DNA of 64,000 bases from UTCFX2 sp963788305 (GTDB lineage Bacteria; Chloroflexota; Anaerolineae; Anaerolineales; UBA4823), in contig CAWBGK010000015.1 in NCBI GenBank assembly GCA_963788305.1, forward strand, positions 83,950 to 147,949, given 5' to 3'. Both the position numbers and the translations under genes were made by a program. Of the stretch, positions 1 to 8,789 are shown piece after piece. Each line of letters opens with the position of its first letter. Within the stretch, counting starts at the first letter, position 1. The notes beneath the pieces were generated by a model. It ran no database searches, was not told the origin of the DNA, and saw nothing but the letters and a program-made list of their open reading frames with translations.

Positions 1-854
1 ACACCTACACCGGAGGGATCGAGCACGCCACGATGCACCTGATCTACACGCGCTTCTTCCACAAAGCCGGGCGGGATATGGGGATCATGAAGGGCTCGGA
101 GCCGATGACCCAGCTTCGAAATCAGGGCATCATCCTCGGCGAGGATTCGGAAAAGATGTCCAAGAGCCGCGGCAACGTGATTGCACCAGATAAGCTGGTG
201 AACCGCTACGGCGCGGATACCGTGCGGGCCTATTTGATGTTCTTTGCGCGCTGGGAGATGGGCGGGCCATGGAACAGCAGCGGGATTGAAGGCTCTGCCC
301 GCTGGGTCCGGCGGGTCTGGGCGCTGTTTACGGAACCAGCCCCACAGGGCAGACCGGATGCCGAGGTGCTGCGTGGGCTGCGTCGAAAAACTCACCAGAC
401 GCTCAAGCGCGTCACCCATGACTATGATACGTTCGAGTTCAACACGATCATCTCGAGCTTGATGGAGCTGCTGAATGAAATGTATAAGGCGCGCGAGCTT
501 GGGGCAGCTGGCTCGGACGAATGGCGGGAAACCCAGGACCTGTTCCTGCGCATGATGGCTCCCTCCTGCCCGCATATTGCCGAAGAGCTCTGGGCACGAA
601 TCGGAAAGCGATATTCCATCCATCTGCAGCCCTGGCCGGAGGCGGACGAAGCGGCCGCGGCTGAAGAGCAGATCACCCTTGTCCTGCAAATCAACGGTAA
701 GGTGCGGGACCGGATCCAGGTGCCGGCCGATATCAGCGAGGAAAAAACCAGGGAGATCGCCCTCGCAAGCGAGGCGGTCCAGAAATATCTGGGCGGAAAA
801 GAGCCTCGCAAGGTGATCCTGGTGCCAGGGAGACTGGTCAATATCGTCCTGTAA
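1..854 (+). CDS. leuS: Leucyl-tRNA synthetase, C-terminal part (5' end outside window)
   Basis: Class I aminoacyl-tRNA synthetase that charges tRNA-Leu in the cytoplasm. The reading frame is open from position 3 and gives about 283 residues, the last third of the usual 800-900. The class I signature EKMSKSRGN is at 150-177, preceded by the GGIEHA..HLIYTRFFHK core, and followed by the helical anticodon-binding domain and the small C-terminal domain (VLQINGKVRDRIQVP, with the closing ...RKVILVPGRLVNIVL). The KMSKS loop stabilises the adenylation transition state. The stop codon is at 852-854 and is followed at once by a strong inverted repeat. The first part of the gene lies upstream of the window. 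No frameshift is seen in this part. The family call is very secure. Confidence 0.97.
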   Translation, partial: TYTGGIEHATMHLIYTRFFHKAGRDMGIMKGSEPMTQLRNQGIILGEDSEKMSKSRGNVIAPDKLVNRYGADTVRAYLMFFARWEMGGPWNSSGIEGSARWVRRVWALFTEPAPQGRPDAEVLRGLRRKTHQTLKRVTHDYDTFEFNTIISSLMELLNEMYKARELGAAGSDEWRETQDLFLRMMAPSCPHIAEELWARIGKRYSIHLQPWPEADEAAAAEEQITLVLQINGKVRDRIQVPADISEEKTREIALASEAVQKYLGGKEPRKVILVPGRLVNIVL

Positions 855-861
855 TCATTCG

Positions 862-894
862 GCGGGTTGGAGCGTTTTTTTTGCTCCAACCCGC
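862..894 (+). terminator. Perfect 12-bp inverted repeat after leuS, T8 in the loop
   Basis: GCGGGTTGGAGC (862-873) pairs exactly with GCTCCAACCCGC (883-894) around a 9-nt loop made of G and eight Ts. It starts 7 nt after the leuS stop, so a role in ending the leuS transcript is likely. The run of Ts is inside the loop and no U tract follows the stem, so it is not a textbook intrinsic terminator. Confidence 0.55.
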
Positions 895-958
895 AAGCTT
901 CGATTATGAAAAATGCAAGGTTAAGCCCCAGTTCTTACCATCTCTGGAAGACTACCCG

Positions 959-1037
959 TATAATAAAAACGAAAGGTTGTGGGCAGAAATCCGCCCGGAA
1001 AAGCTGGGGGTGAACCTATTCGCATCGGAGGGTAGCG
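959..1037 (+). promoter_or_regulatory. Possible promoter and leader of the response regulator gene
   Basis: A perfect TATAAT is at 959-964, with no convincing -35 hexamer upstream. The roughly 65-nt leader contains a short GGGC/GCCC hairpin (981-996) and ends with the ribosome-binding site GGAGGG at 1027-1032, which fixes the TTG start at 1038. I looked for a c-di-GMP riboswitch consensus and do not see one. Confidence 0.4.
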
Positions 1038-1917
1038 TTGGAAAGCTTACAGGTTTTAATCATCGAAGATGATATTGACACTGCTAACTTTTTCAGTGTT
1101 GTGCTGAGCCTGGTAGGCTTTGAGTGCGAGATCGTCCATTCCGCAAAAATGGCGCTCACACGCCTCGCTGCGACCCAACCTGACATGATCCTGTTGGATA
1201 TGCGCCTGGGTGTTGAGATCGGCGGAGAGGATATCCTCTACCAGATCCGCTCCAATCCGCGCCTGGATCAAACCCGTGTGATCGTGATCACTGCCTATCC
1301 CTCGATGGCTGAACCGGTTACAAACCTGGCAGACCTGATCCTGTTAAAACCAGTCGAAGTGGACCAGCTCAAGACTTTGGCAAGCCGTCTTTCGCTGCGC
1401 GGCGATCAAGCTCGACGGAACATGTTCCGCGACCCGGTGACCGATCTCTTCAACCAGGAATTCTTCCTCACCCGACTGGAGCTGGCTTTCGAGCGGTTCC
1501 GCCGCCGACCAGATTTCATCTTCGCTCTGCAAGTCTTCACTGTCAGAGTGCAGTCCCTGAACAACGGGAATACTCTCGAGCAGGATCTTGACGCCGTGCT
1601 GCGTCAGCTAGCCGATCGTCTGCGCCGGTGTTACCGCCCGACGGATACGATCGCCCGGCTGGACAGGGACAAATTCATCACGCTGCACGAGGACCTGAAG
1701 CATACGGACGATATTCGCGTGATCGTCTACCGATTGCATGAGAGGCCTGTCCCCGCCATTTACTGTGGGCGACCATAACTACGCCGTCCAGTTCACCGTA
1801 GGAGCAGCCGTCAACAATGCTGATTACTACCAGCCGAAAGACCTGATCGATGCCGCCTCCCGGGCGATGGGAAACGCCCAGCGGATCGGGGAAGACCAGA
1901 TCGTATTCAGCAGATAA
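1038..1917 (+). CDS. Response regulator: REC domain plus degenerate GGDEF domain
   Basis: About 292 residues. Residues 1-125 are a receiver domain: acidic pair E10/D11/D12, phospho-acceptor D54 in MILLDMRLG, and the conserved lysine in LLKPVE. Residues 135-290 are GGDEF-like: DPVTDLFNQEFFLTRLE matches the DxLTGLxNR motif, but the active-site loop reads LDRDKF instead of GGDEF. The domain should therefore be a catalytically dead diguanylate cyclase that serves as a binding or dimer module. The start is TTG, supported by GGAGGG 6 nt upstream. One frameshift near 1750 separates ...VYRLHER from LSPPFTVGDHNYAV..., which runs in the next frame to the stop at 1915-1917. No kinase lies next to it, so the partner is unknown. 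Confidence 0.85.
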
Positions 1918-1944
1918 TCTGGTCTGAAAAGCAGGTCCCATACC

Positions 1945-2520
1945 TCATCTATCTGCAAAATCAATTTGATCGGTCAGGCGCAGCTCAACCCCGGCTGCGC
2001 TTAACTTTTCGTTCCACTCCGCGATGATCAGTGCTGCTTGACGGTGGTAATTGCTGTGGGCGTCGCTGGCCAGGATGACCCGGTATCCAAGCCTGACTGC
2101 GTCCAGGCAGCCGGCCTTGACGCAGCCTTGCGACACCAGGCCGGACACCACAATCGACTTAACGCCCAGCGAGTCAAGCTGACTCTTTAAGGAAGTCTTC
2201 TCGAACGAGCTGGCGTGACATTTGCGGATATGAAGATCAGTTTCGTGCAGGACCAGAGCAGGGTGGAGGAGCCAATCGGGGCTGTCTTCTTTCAAAAAAC
2301 TTTCATTCGAATGCTGGACGACGACGACCGGCACCTTAGCCAGATGGGCACGTTCCATCAGAGCGTTAATGTTTTTTAGCAGCATTTCCGTCTGGTAGAT
2401 TGGGGAGGTCCTTTTAAACAGCCCGCGCTGGACGTCGATCACCAAAAGAGCAGCATCCGAATATTTCTCCTTCTGATGAAGGGGTGTGCGAACTTTCAAC
2501 CATTGCGACCTGCCTTTCAA
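1945..2520 (-). CDS. Isochorismatase-like cysteine hydrolase
   Basis: A 191-residue intact protein of the isochorismatase/nicotinamidase fold. The expected triad is visible: Asp in LLVIDVQRG, Lys in HIRKCHASSF, and the nucleophile Cys in VSQGCVKAGCLDAV. Family members hydrolyse isochorismate, nicotinamide, N-carbamoyl compounds and similar amides; this sequence alone does not show which. The start is uncertain: the longest frame begins at TTG 2520, and another TTG seven codons on follows a weak GGCAGG site. It is the last of a minus-strand row of small enzymes (4982 down to 1945), 24 nt after a DinB-fold gene, which suggests co-transcription. Confidence 0.85.
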   Translation of the reverse strand: MKGRSQWLKVRTPLHQKEKYSDAALLVIDVQRGLFKRTSPIYQTEMLLKNINALMERAHLAKVPVVVVQHSNESFLKEDSPDWLLHPALVLHETDLHIRKCHASSFEKTSLKSQLDSLGVKSIVVSGLVSQGCVKAGCLDAVRLGYRVILASDAHSNYHRQAALIIAEWNEKLSAAGVELRLTDQIDFADR

Positions 2521-2544
2521 GCTGGGAGCACAATTATCCCCTTA

Positions 2545-3031
2545 CTATTTATTCCTGAACCACTGGTACAGGATGAAATCCTGATCGAAGGTTGGAGCAC
2601 CAAACGCCTGCAGAGCCCGCAGCACCTGGGCACGGTGGTCTGTGCCGTGGTTTCCCAGGTGGAGCAGAACCTGCCAGGCCGGTCCGTACAGCCCTGGCGG
2701 CGTGCCCAGTGCTTTAGCCTCATCCAAGGTGCGAACGTAATCCAGCAGCTCGGTTCGCAATGGATTCCCAGAACTCATATGCCGCCGGAATGGTCGGGTA
2801 GCCGGCAGGATCCACGTTGTATGAGCGAGCATCCGGCTCTCCATTCAGACCGAGCAGCCAACGTGCATCCACGACTGCCATATGGATCATCAGGTTTCGT
2901 ATAGAGCCGTGCGGGCATTCGCTCGATGCCGTAAACTGCGCATCCGTGATCTGACGGATGCTCTCCCAGACTGCGCGGGTCATCGCTTCATTGTATTTCA
3001 GATAAGATTGGAGCAGCTCGATAACAGCCAT
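2545..3031 (-). CDS. DinB-fold protein (frameshifted)
   Basis: About 161 residues of the DinB/YfiT-like four-helix metal-binding superfamily. The N-terminal part (MAVIELLQSYLKYNEAM...) and the C-terminal part lie in different frames and join near 2755, between ...AYEFWESIAN and RTELLDYVRTL. Metal-ligand histidines are plausible in NLMIHMAVVDARW and in HLGNHGTDHRAQ, which places the usual C-terminal HxxxH on the last helix. Known members act as thiol-dependent transferases or are of unknown function, and the substrate cannot be read here. The start at 3031 has a purine-rich site (AAAGGAGG) just upstream. A second DinB-fold gene sits at 4441-4982 in the same strand block. Confidence 0.78.
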
Positions 3032-3098
3032 GCTGACCTCCTTTGATTGGTTGATCCTTTATGGTTCATTGGAAATTTCGTGATTATGCGGAAGATGA

Positions 3099-3423
3099 TC
3101 AAGCCGTACTTTCCTGGATCCAGCGAAGATAAGGCTCGAAACCCGCTTCCACAGGGATCAGGATGATTTCCGGGACGGCATAGCCGTGGCGGTTTCGAAT
3201 GAAACCTTCAATTCGGTCGTAAAGGCTGCGCCGGGTCTTGAGCAGGAGCAGGTATTCTTTTCCAATCTGTTTATGACCTTCCCAGATGTAATGACTGGTG
3301 ATCTCTATAATCTGGACGCAGGCTGCCAGCTTTTCTTCGACGATCGCGGCTGCCAACCGGTTCGCGCTCATTCAGATCGTCGATTGTTGTCATCACCACG
3401 CAGTATTCACGATTTGTTGACAA
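3099..3423 (-). CDS. cutA: CutA1-like divalent-ion tolerance protein
   Basis: About 107 residues, the normal CutA1 length. Family motifs are clear: LAAAIVEEKLAACVQI, the IWEG turn, EYLLLLKTRR, and the C-terminal VPEIILIPVEAGFEPYLRWI. CutA1 forms a ferredoxin-fold trimer linked to copper tolerance and of uncertain biochemical role. The true start is probably TTG at 3423, because AAGGAGG lies 4 nt upstream and the preceding residues (CVVMTTIDDLNE) give the missing first beta strand. A single extra base near 3370 breaks that strand from the rest; without it the gene appears to start at 3371. It lies 62 nt from its downstream neighbour's end region and shares its strand. Confidence 0.88.
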
Positions 3424-3485
3424 CCCGGCCTCCTTGTTAAAATTGAAGTTGGATCAGACAGCGTAATTATTTTAATTGATAGGGG

Positions 3486-3803
3486 TCAGGCATTCGTTTT
3501 CACCCGAACCTCATAATGCTGTGATCTGGAATCGAAGCGTTTCAGGATCGCTTGTGCTTTTGCAGGGACGACCGCGGTTTCGTAATCTTCTCCGGCAAAA
3601 ATGCGAATGGAATTCAGCGAATTGAACCACATCTCGGTGATAAATTCGGTTTCATCAGCCAACTCTCGACGAAGCAGATGGATGCCATGATAGCCGGGTA
3701 TATTTCTTTCCTGTATCCCGGTGAAGATTTCTTGTTTTAGAAGGGTTTCGTATGGATCAGCGTTTTCCGGGGTTGTGTATCCGTGCCAGATCCGGCAAAT
3801 CAT
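3486..3803 (-). CDS. ABM-like dimeric alpha/beta-barrel protein
   Basis: An intact 105-residue protein. It starts MICRIWHGYTTPENADPYE and continues with LKQEIFTGIQERNIPGYHG, then LRRELADETEFITEMWFNSLNSIRIFAGEDYE. This pattern of an initial strand with a conserved HG, a long helix, then EFITEMWF and a second helix is that of the antibiotic-biosynthesis monooxygenase (ABM) or 'NIPSNAP/EthD-like' barrel family. No catalytic residue can be assigned. AAGGAAG sits before the ATG, and the gene starts 4 nt after the upstream glycosylase stop, so the two are probably translationally coupled. Function unknown; a small oxidoreductase or binding protein is possible. Confidence 0.65.
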   Translation of the reverse strand: MICRIWHGYTTPENADPYETLLKQEIFTGIQERNIPGYHGIHLLRRELADETEFITEMWFNSLNSIRIFAGEDYETAVVPAKAQAILKRFDSRSQHYEVRVKTNA

Positions 3804-3807
3804 CTTC

Positions 3808-4401
3808 TTATCTTCCTTTCAGGTAAAAATGCCAGAGCAAGCTGGCAGCCACCGCCCGCCACGGCCGCCAGGAGGCACCGGCAGCATCCAGCTCTGCAGG
3901 TGAAGGGAGATCCGGCAATCGCTTCAGCCTCTGGAAGGCGCATTGGAGGGCAAGGTCGCCGGAAGGCCAGGCGTCCGGGCGTCGAAGCGCCATCAACAGA
4001 TATATTTCTGCAGTCCACGGGCCAACTCCTTTGACGTGGAGCAGGGCTTCTCGGACAGCACGATCATCTTCCGATTCTAACCGATCCAGGTCCAGGCTGC
4101 CGTCCAGAATAGCGTGGGAAAGCTCCCGGCAGTAGCGGATCTTCTGCCGGCTGAAGCCGATGGACTTCAGCTCGATATCGTCGAACTCCAGGAATTTCTG
4201 CGGAGTGAGTGGAGAAGCCGCTTCGACCAGGCGGTCGAATGCTGCCCGGGCAGAAGCCAGGGAGACCTGCTGCTCCAGGATGATCCGCACAAGGGTTGGA
4301 AAGCCCGGCTCACGGCACCAGATCGGCGGCGCACCCAGCACTTCCAGGATCTGCCGGAGGTCCAGATCGCGATCTGGATAATTCGGCCAGGCCTTGCTCA
4401 T
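3808..4401 (-). CDS. DNA-3-methyladenine glycosylase, AlkA type (HhH-GPD)
   Basis: A 197-residue intact protein of the HhH-GPD DNA glycosylase family, which removes alkylated bases in base excision repair. The N-terminal part has PTLVRIILEQQVSLASARAAFDRL, typical of AlkA-like enzymes. The helix-hairpin-helix is LLHVKGVGPWTAEIYLLMAL, followed by PDAWPSGDLALQ, where the Asp is the catalytic residue that activates base release. There is no iron-sulfur cysteine cluster at the C terminus, which argues against an endonuclease III or MutY type. It lacks the extra N-terminal domain of E. coli AlkA. It precedes the ABM-like gene by 4 nt in the same operon. Confidence 0.88.
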   Translation of the reverse strand: MSKAWPNYPDRDLDLRQILEVLGAPPIWCREPGFPTLVRIILEQQVSLASARAAFDRLVEAASPLTPQKFLEFDDIELKSIGFSRQKIRYCRELSHAILDGSLDLDRLESEDDRAVREALLHVKGVGPWTAEIYLLMALRRPDAWPSGDLALQCAFQRLKRLPDLPSPAELDAAGASWRPWRAVAASLLWHFYLKGR

Positions 4402-4440
4402 ACGCAGCAGGTGTGAGTACCGGCGGAGCGGTCATCGTGG

Positions 4441-4982
4441 TTAAATCGGGTCAGCCAGCGGAGGCATGTTTAAATGGCCTCCCAGGTCGCCAAGCTCGGG
4501 CGCGGAAATCCCCTGAATGCCGAGACAGAGGGCAATTTCACCGCCGTGGTGAAGGTCGTGGGCGATAATCCGCCAGATCGTCCACTGGCGGGAGACCGCA
4601 TAGGTCTGGCCCAGATAGCTATGCCGGTATGTGAGTGCCAGGTCGAGCGACGGTCCAGGTGCGCAGCGTCTTATCAATCATCGCCCATGACGCCTCCAGC
4701 CATCGGACCAGCTCGACGGGATCATTTGCAATGAGCATCCACTGAGGGCAGGGCGGCAGCCTGGATCATTAATTCATTGCTTCCTGGCGCACCCATATAG
4801 TGAAACCAGGTGACCCGGCCTTCGCAGATATGGCTGGCGATCTCCCCAACCGTTCGGAGGCCGGAGGCGGGCTTCCAGGCAAGCTGCTGAGGGCTGAGAG
4901 CCTGGATGGAGCGAACGAGGCTGGCTTGATAGGTGTCCCAGCCTTCGAAGATGGTCAACAGAGAGACGGCCTGGTCTGACAT
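4441..4982 (-). CDS. Second DinB-fold protein (frameshifted)
   Basis: About 180 residues of the DinB-like superfamily. N-terminal part: MSDQAVSLLTIFEGWDTYQ, LAWKPASGLRTVGEIASHICEGR with one ligand histidine. C-terminal part: LTYRHSYLGQTYAVSRQW, then IIAHDLHHGGEIALCLG, which has the expected HxxxH-like pair. The middle (ANDPVELVRWLEASWAMIDKTL) reads in a third frame, so two indels near 4735 and 4650 are needed. ATG 4982 is preferred to GTG 4991 because GAGGTG is spaced correctly before it. It is the first gene of the minus-strand block, and the 160-nt region upstream separates it from the divergent creatininase gene. Confidence 0.75.
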
Positions 4983-5145
4983 CCGGAACACCTCGCTTCA
5001 TGAATCTCAGGATTTATTTTTGTGGTTTTCTAAGGCATGTAAAGCTGCATGAGGATTTTTATGAATCCGGTTATTCTTCATTTTTCTTCCACAGAACTAC
5101 TTTATTGTACAATATCTGCAGCTTACTTTATGTGAGGAAAATCGT

Positions 5146-5830
5146 ATGCGCTTCGAAGAGTTAAACTGGTTCGACGTCGAGAATTACCTGAAGAAAGACG
5201 ACCGGCTGATCCTGGTATTCGGCTCCTGCGAGCAGCATGCCTATCTCAGCCTGACGAGCGATGTCAAAATCCCGCTTGCGCTGGCGGATGCGGCCAGCGC
5301 CCGAACGGGAGTGCTGGTCGCGCCTCCGTTGAATTTCGGCTGCTCGAGCTATTTCATGGGCTATCCGGGCACGCTCAGCCTGCGGGTGAGCACGCTTGTC
5401 GATGCGGCAGAAGACCTGGTTCGCTCCGCCTACCGCCACGGCTTTCGGCGGATCCTGGTGCTGAACGGTCACGGGGGGAACGATCCAATCCGCGGCCGCC
5501 TTTATGAGATTGCTACCGAGCTGCCCGACCTCCGTCTGGCATGGTATGCCTGGTGGCTTTCGAGCCAGCGCCGAGCAGGTCGCAAGGAAGCATGCGCTTA
5601 AACCAAGCCATGCCAGCTGGAGTGAAGCCTTTCCTTTCACGCGCGTTTGCGAGCTGCCAGAAGGTGAAAAGACCCCCCCACACGTTCCTGGACTTCTGGG
5701 GGCGGATGAGGCACGCCAGGTCTACGGCGATGGGATGTTCGGCGGCCTCTACCAGGCCGAACTGGCTGTCACGGACGAGCTGTTTGCAGAGACGCTGGCC
5801 GATGTAGAGCGGCTGCTGCGGTTTGAATGA
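5146..5830 (+). CDS. Creatininase-family amidohydrolase
   Basis: About 227 residues of the creatininase/creatinine amidohydrolase superfamily, metal-dependent enzymes that open cyclic amides. Metal-binding motifs are visible: GSCEQHAYLSLTSDV (the family's GSxEQHGPHLPLxTD) and LVLNGHGGND. Family members include creatininase, MftE peptidases and FAPy deformylases, so the substrate stays open. A -10-like TACAAT is at 5108-5113, and GAGGAA (5134-5139) sets the ATG at 5146. A one-base insertion near 5560 splits the gene; the tail EQVARKHALKPSHASWSEAF continues in the next frame to 5830. It is followed 63 nt later by ridA, which has its own possible promoter. Confidence 0.85.
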
Positions 5831-5893
5831 GGCGGTCTCCGAATCAGGCGAACCTTTGATACAATGGGTGCATCCTATCCAATGAGGTAAAAA

Positions 5894-6284
5894 ATGGCTG
5901 GTAAAAAAATCATCGTCGCATCGAAAGCCCCGAAGGCACTGGGTCCATATAATGTCGCCAACCGTTACTGCGAGCTGGTATTCGCTTCGGGACAGCTCGG
6001 GCTGGATCCGGCGACCAACGAGCTGGTATCGGGCGGCGTTGAAGCCGAGACACGTCAGGCTTTGACGAATATTTCGAATGTGTTAGAAGCTGCGGGGACC
6101 TCGCTGAAAAATGTCCTTAAAAACGACGGTCTTTCTGCGCGATATGGGTGATTTTGCCAGGATGAACGCGATCTACGGCGAATTTTTCAAGGAAGATTTT
6201 CCGGCTCGCTCGACCGTTCAGGTTGCTGCCCTGCCCAAGGGCGGTGCAGTTGAGATCGAAGCGATTGCCTGCATGGCCGACTGA
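5894..6284 (+). CDS. ridA: RidA-family enamine/imine deaminase
   Basis: About 129 residues of the YjgF/YER057c/UK114 family. RidA hydrolyses reactive enamines and imines released by PLP enzymes, such as 2-aminoacrylate. Motifs: KAPKALGPYNVA, LVFASGQLGLDP, TRQALTNISNVLEAAG, and near the end FPARSTVQVAALPKGGAVEIEAIA with the conserved Arg that binds the carboxylate. A single extra A in the run at 6119-6123 (AAAAA, expected AAAA) shifts the frame after NVLK; the remainder TTVFLRDMGDFARMN reads to the stop at 6282-6284. GAGGT lies before the ATG, and TACAAT about 35 nt upstream is a possible -10. A PLP desulfhydrase occurs later at 12944. Confidence 0.93.
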
Positions 6285-6367
6285 TCCGGCGGAATCAAAT
6301 TGGTGCTTCAAGATCTCGCCGGGAAGAAAGACCTGGCGAGCGTCAGCCTATCTAAATGCTTCGCCAA

Positions 6368-7352
6368 ATGACGAACGTTTCTGTGATCGTCCCGTGTTAT
6401 AACGAGCAAACAACGATCCAAAAACTGCTGGCAGCCTTGCTGAGCCAGACCTTCCCGCGCGATCAGATTGAGGTAGTCATCGCCGAGGGCGGCTCGACGG
6501 ATGCGACCGTCCAACGGATCACGGAATTTCAGGCTACGCATCCAGACCTGCAGATCCGGTTTGTTGAGAACCCTCAGCGATCTATCCCTTCCGGACTGAA
6601 CCGGGCTCTCGAAGCTGCCCGAGGAGATGTGATCATCCGGCTTGACGCGCACTCCGTTCCGGCCGCGAATTATATCCAAACCTGTGTGTCTGATCTCGAG
6701 CAGGGATTGGGCAGATTCGGTGGGGGGAGTTTGGGAAATCCAGCCGCGCGGTCCAGGTTGGCAGGCGCGCTCGATTGCGGCGGCTGCCTCCAACCGGCTG
6801 GCAGTTGGGGACGCTCAGTACCGCTACACGCGAACGGCCCAGCAGGTCGATACGGTCCCATTTGGCGCATTTCAGCGCGCGCTGGTCGATAAAATTGGAC
6901 CATTTGATGAAAGCTTGCTGTCCAATGAAGACTATGAATTCAACGTCCGTATTCGCCAGGCCGGTGGGAAGATCTGGCTGAACCCGGAAATCCGGTCGAT
7001 CTATTATGCTCGCCAAAATTTCTTTGAGCTGGGACGCCAATATGCCCGCTACGGGTATTGGAAGGCGCGCATGCTGCGCCGCTACCCGGGTTCGCTGCGC
7101 TGGCGCCAGGCGCTGCCTCCGCTGTTCATCCTTTCCTTGCTCCTGGGCGTGTTGATCGCCCCCTGGTGCGCCCTCGCAGGCTGGATAATCGTGTTAGAAT
7201 CCTTCCTCTATGCCCTCCTGCTTCTGGCCTCAGGATTACAGGCAGCCTTGAAGCACCGTGACATCGCGATGATCCCCGGCATCCCCATAGCGATTGCGAC
7301 GATGCATTTTGCCTGGGGCGGCGCTTTTCTTTGGAGCCTTATCTTTCGATGA
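6368..7352 (+). CDS. Family 2 glycosyltransferase with C-terminal membrane segments
   Basis: About 327 residues. The N-terminal GT-A domain begins VSVIVPCYNEQTTIQKLL and contains AEGGSTDATVQRI and the DxD-type IIRLDAHSVP (sugar-nucleotide and metal binding), then FGAFQRALVDKIGPFDESLLSNEDYEFNVRI, typical of ExoA/succinoglycan-type transferases. The C-terminal 80 residues hold two or three hydrophobic helices (LPPLFILSLLLGVLIAPW and following), so it is probably membrane bound and builds an exported polysaccharide. An indel near 6715 links the two frames. ATG 6368 or the in-frame ATG 6356 may be the start. The stop overlaps the next start (ATGA at 7349-7352), pointing to translational coupling with the sugar transferase. 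Confidence 0.88.
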
Positions 7353-8786
7353 ATAACGCTAGGAAAAATATTCGCACTTATCATTGGCAGCTGCGGGTCA
7401 GTGAACGCCGCAGCCTGCTTTTAATTGGCGATCTTGCGGCTGCGATAGCCGCTTTGGGGATTTCTTTATATTTTTGGGGAACAAGCGAGAAATTCCTGGG
7501 TTTCTCGTTGGAGTTTCTGCAGAAGCGCGTCCCGACCTGGTTTTTTTTCCTCCCGCTTATCTGGCTCGTGTTGATGGTCGAGCTGTACGATGTCCATCGT
7601 GCCGCAGATTGGGGGCAGACGGTGCGCGGTGTGGCAGGCGCTGTCCTGATCGGATTTGTGCTCTATCTGGCTTTATATTTTTATTATTTCAACCCTCCCA
7701 CTTCGCTTCTCCCCAGAAGGGGTGTAGCTTCCTATCTGGTTGCTGTTTTCTTGCTGACGCTTTTCTGGCGGTGGATCTATATCAAGGTGTTTACCGGCTC
7801 GCAGTTCAGGCGCCGGGTCCTGCTGGTAGGAGGCGGAAAAAGCGCAGAAATCCTGCTTAAGGAAATAAACAACCTGCCCAACCCTCCATTTACAGTGGCA
7901 GGGATCATCGACGATGACCCGGACAAGCTTGGGACTCAGGTCGAAGGGTTTGCAGGTAATCGGCGCAAGCGGGGGGATGCTTGAAATGGTCCGTGAGAAC
8001 CAGATTTCAGATATCATCGTTGCGATCTCCGGCGAGATGCAAGGCGGCATGTTCCAGGCGCTGCTGGATGCCCAGGAGCTGGGGGTGGAAATCGTGCGCA
8101 TGCCGACTGCATATGAAGAAGTGATGGGTCGGGTCCCGATCATGATGCTGGAAGCGAACTGGATCCTGCGATCATTCGTTGACGAGCTGCGAGTGAGCGG
8201 TTTTTATTTGCTTGTTAAACGCCTGCTGGATATCCTCGGCGGCCTGGTGGGCAGCATCATCACGCTGGTGTTAATGCCCTTCATTGCACTGCTGACGATC
8301 ATCGACGACGGCCTGCCGGTGTTTTACACCCAGACGCGCTGCGGCCGGGGCGGGCAGCCGTACGAGATCCTGAAATTCCGGACGATGCGCCGGGATGCTG
8401 AAGCGGACGGCACACCGCGCTGGGCTCGCGAAGACGACGACCGGGCTACCCGGGTTGGAAAGGTACTTCGAAAGACGCACATAGATGAGCTGCCGCAGTT
8501 TCTCAACGTCCTGCGCGGAGAGATGAGCCTGGTCGGGCCACGCGCCGAGCGGCCAGAGCTGGTGAAATATTTCCAAAAACATATCCCATTTTATCGGGCT
8601 CGCCTGCTGGTCAAGCCGGGAATCACGGGTTGGGCGCAGGTCAATTTTGGATATGCTTCAACCATCGATGAGACCATTATCAAGCTTGAATATGATCTGT
8701 ATTATATTAAACACCGCAGTTTTATGACAGACATGGTCATCCTTCTCCGGACGCCGTCCACAGTCTTAGGTTTCAGGGGACGCTGA
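7349..8786 (+). CDS. Polyprenyl glycosylphosphotransferase (WcaJ/WbaP-like)
   Basis: About 478 residues. Four to five N-terminal membrane helices (LLLIGDLAAAIAALGISLYFW and following) lead into a Rossmann-like domain (VLLVGGGKSAEILLKEI, AGIIDDDPDKLG). A further helix follows (ILGGLVGSIITLVLMPFIALL), then the catalytic bacterial sugar transferase domain: PYEILKFRTM, RKTHIDELPQFLNVLRGEMSLVGPRAERPE, KPGITGWAQVNFGY. It starts exopolysaccharide synthesis by moving a sugar-1-phosphate to undecaprenyl phosphate. An extra G in GGG near 7947 breaks the frame between VEG and LQVIGASGG. The start overlaps the upstream stop, and the stop is 3 nt before the next ATG, so this is one operon. Confidence 0.93.
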
Positions 8787-8789
8787 GCG

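Noticed and set aside
965..1037. Possible c-di-GMP riboswitch before the GGDEF regulator
   Set aside because: Only a short GGGC/GCCC hairpin is seen; the conserved core of known c-di-GMP riboswitches is missing.
881..1072. 63-codon open frame after leuS
   Set aside because: It runs through the leuS hairpin and the promoter/leader of the response regulator, has no recognisable features, and overlaps a well-supported TTG start.
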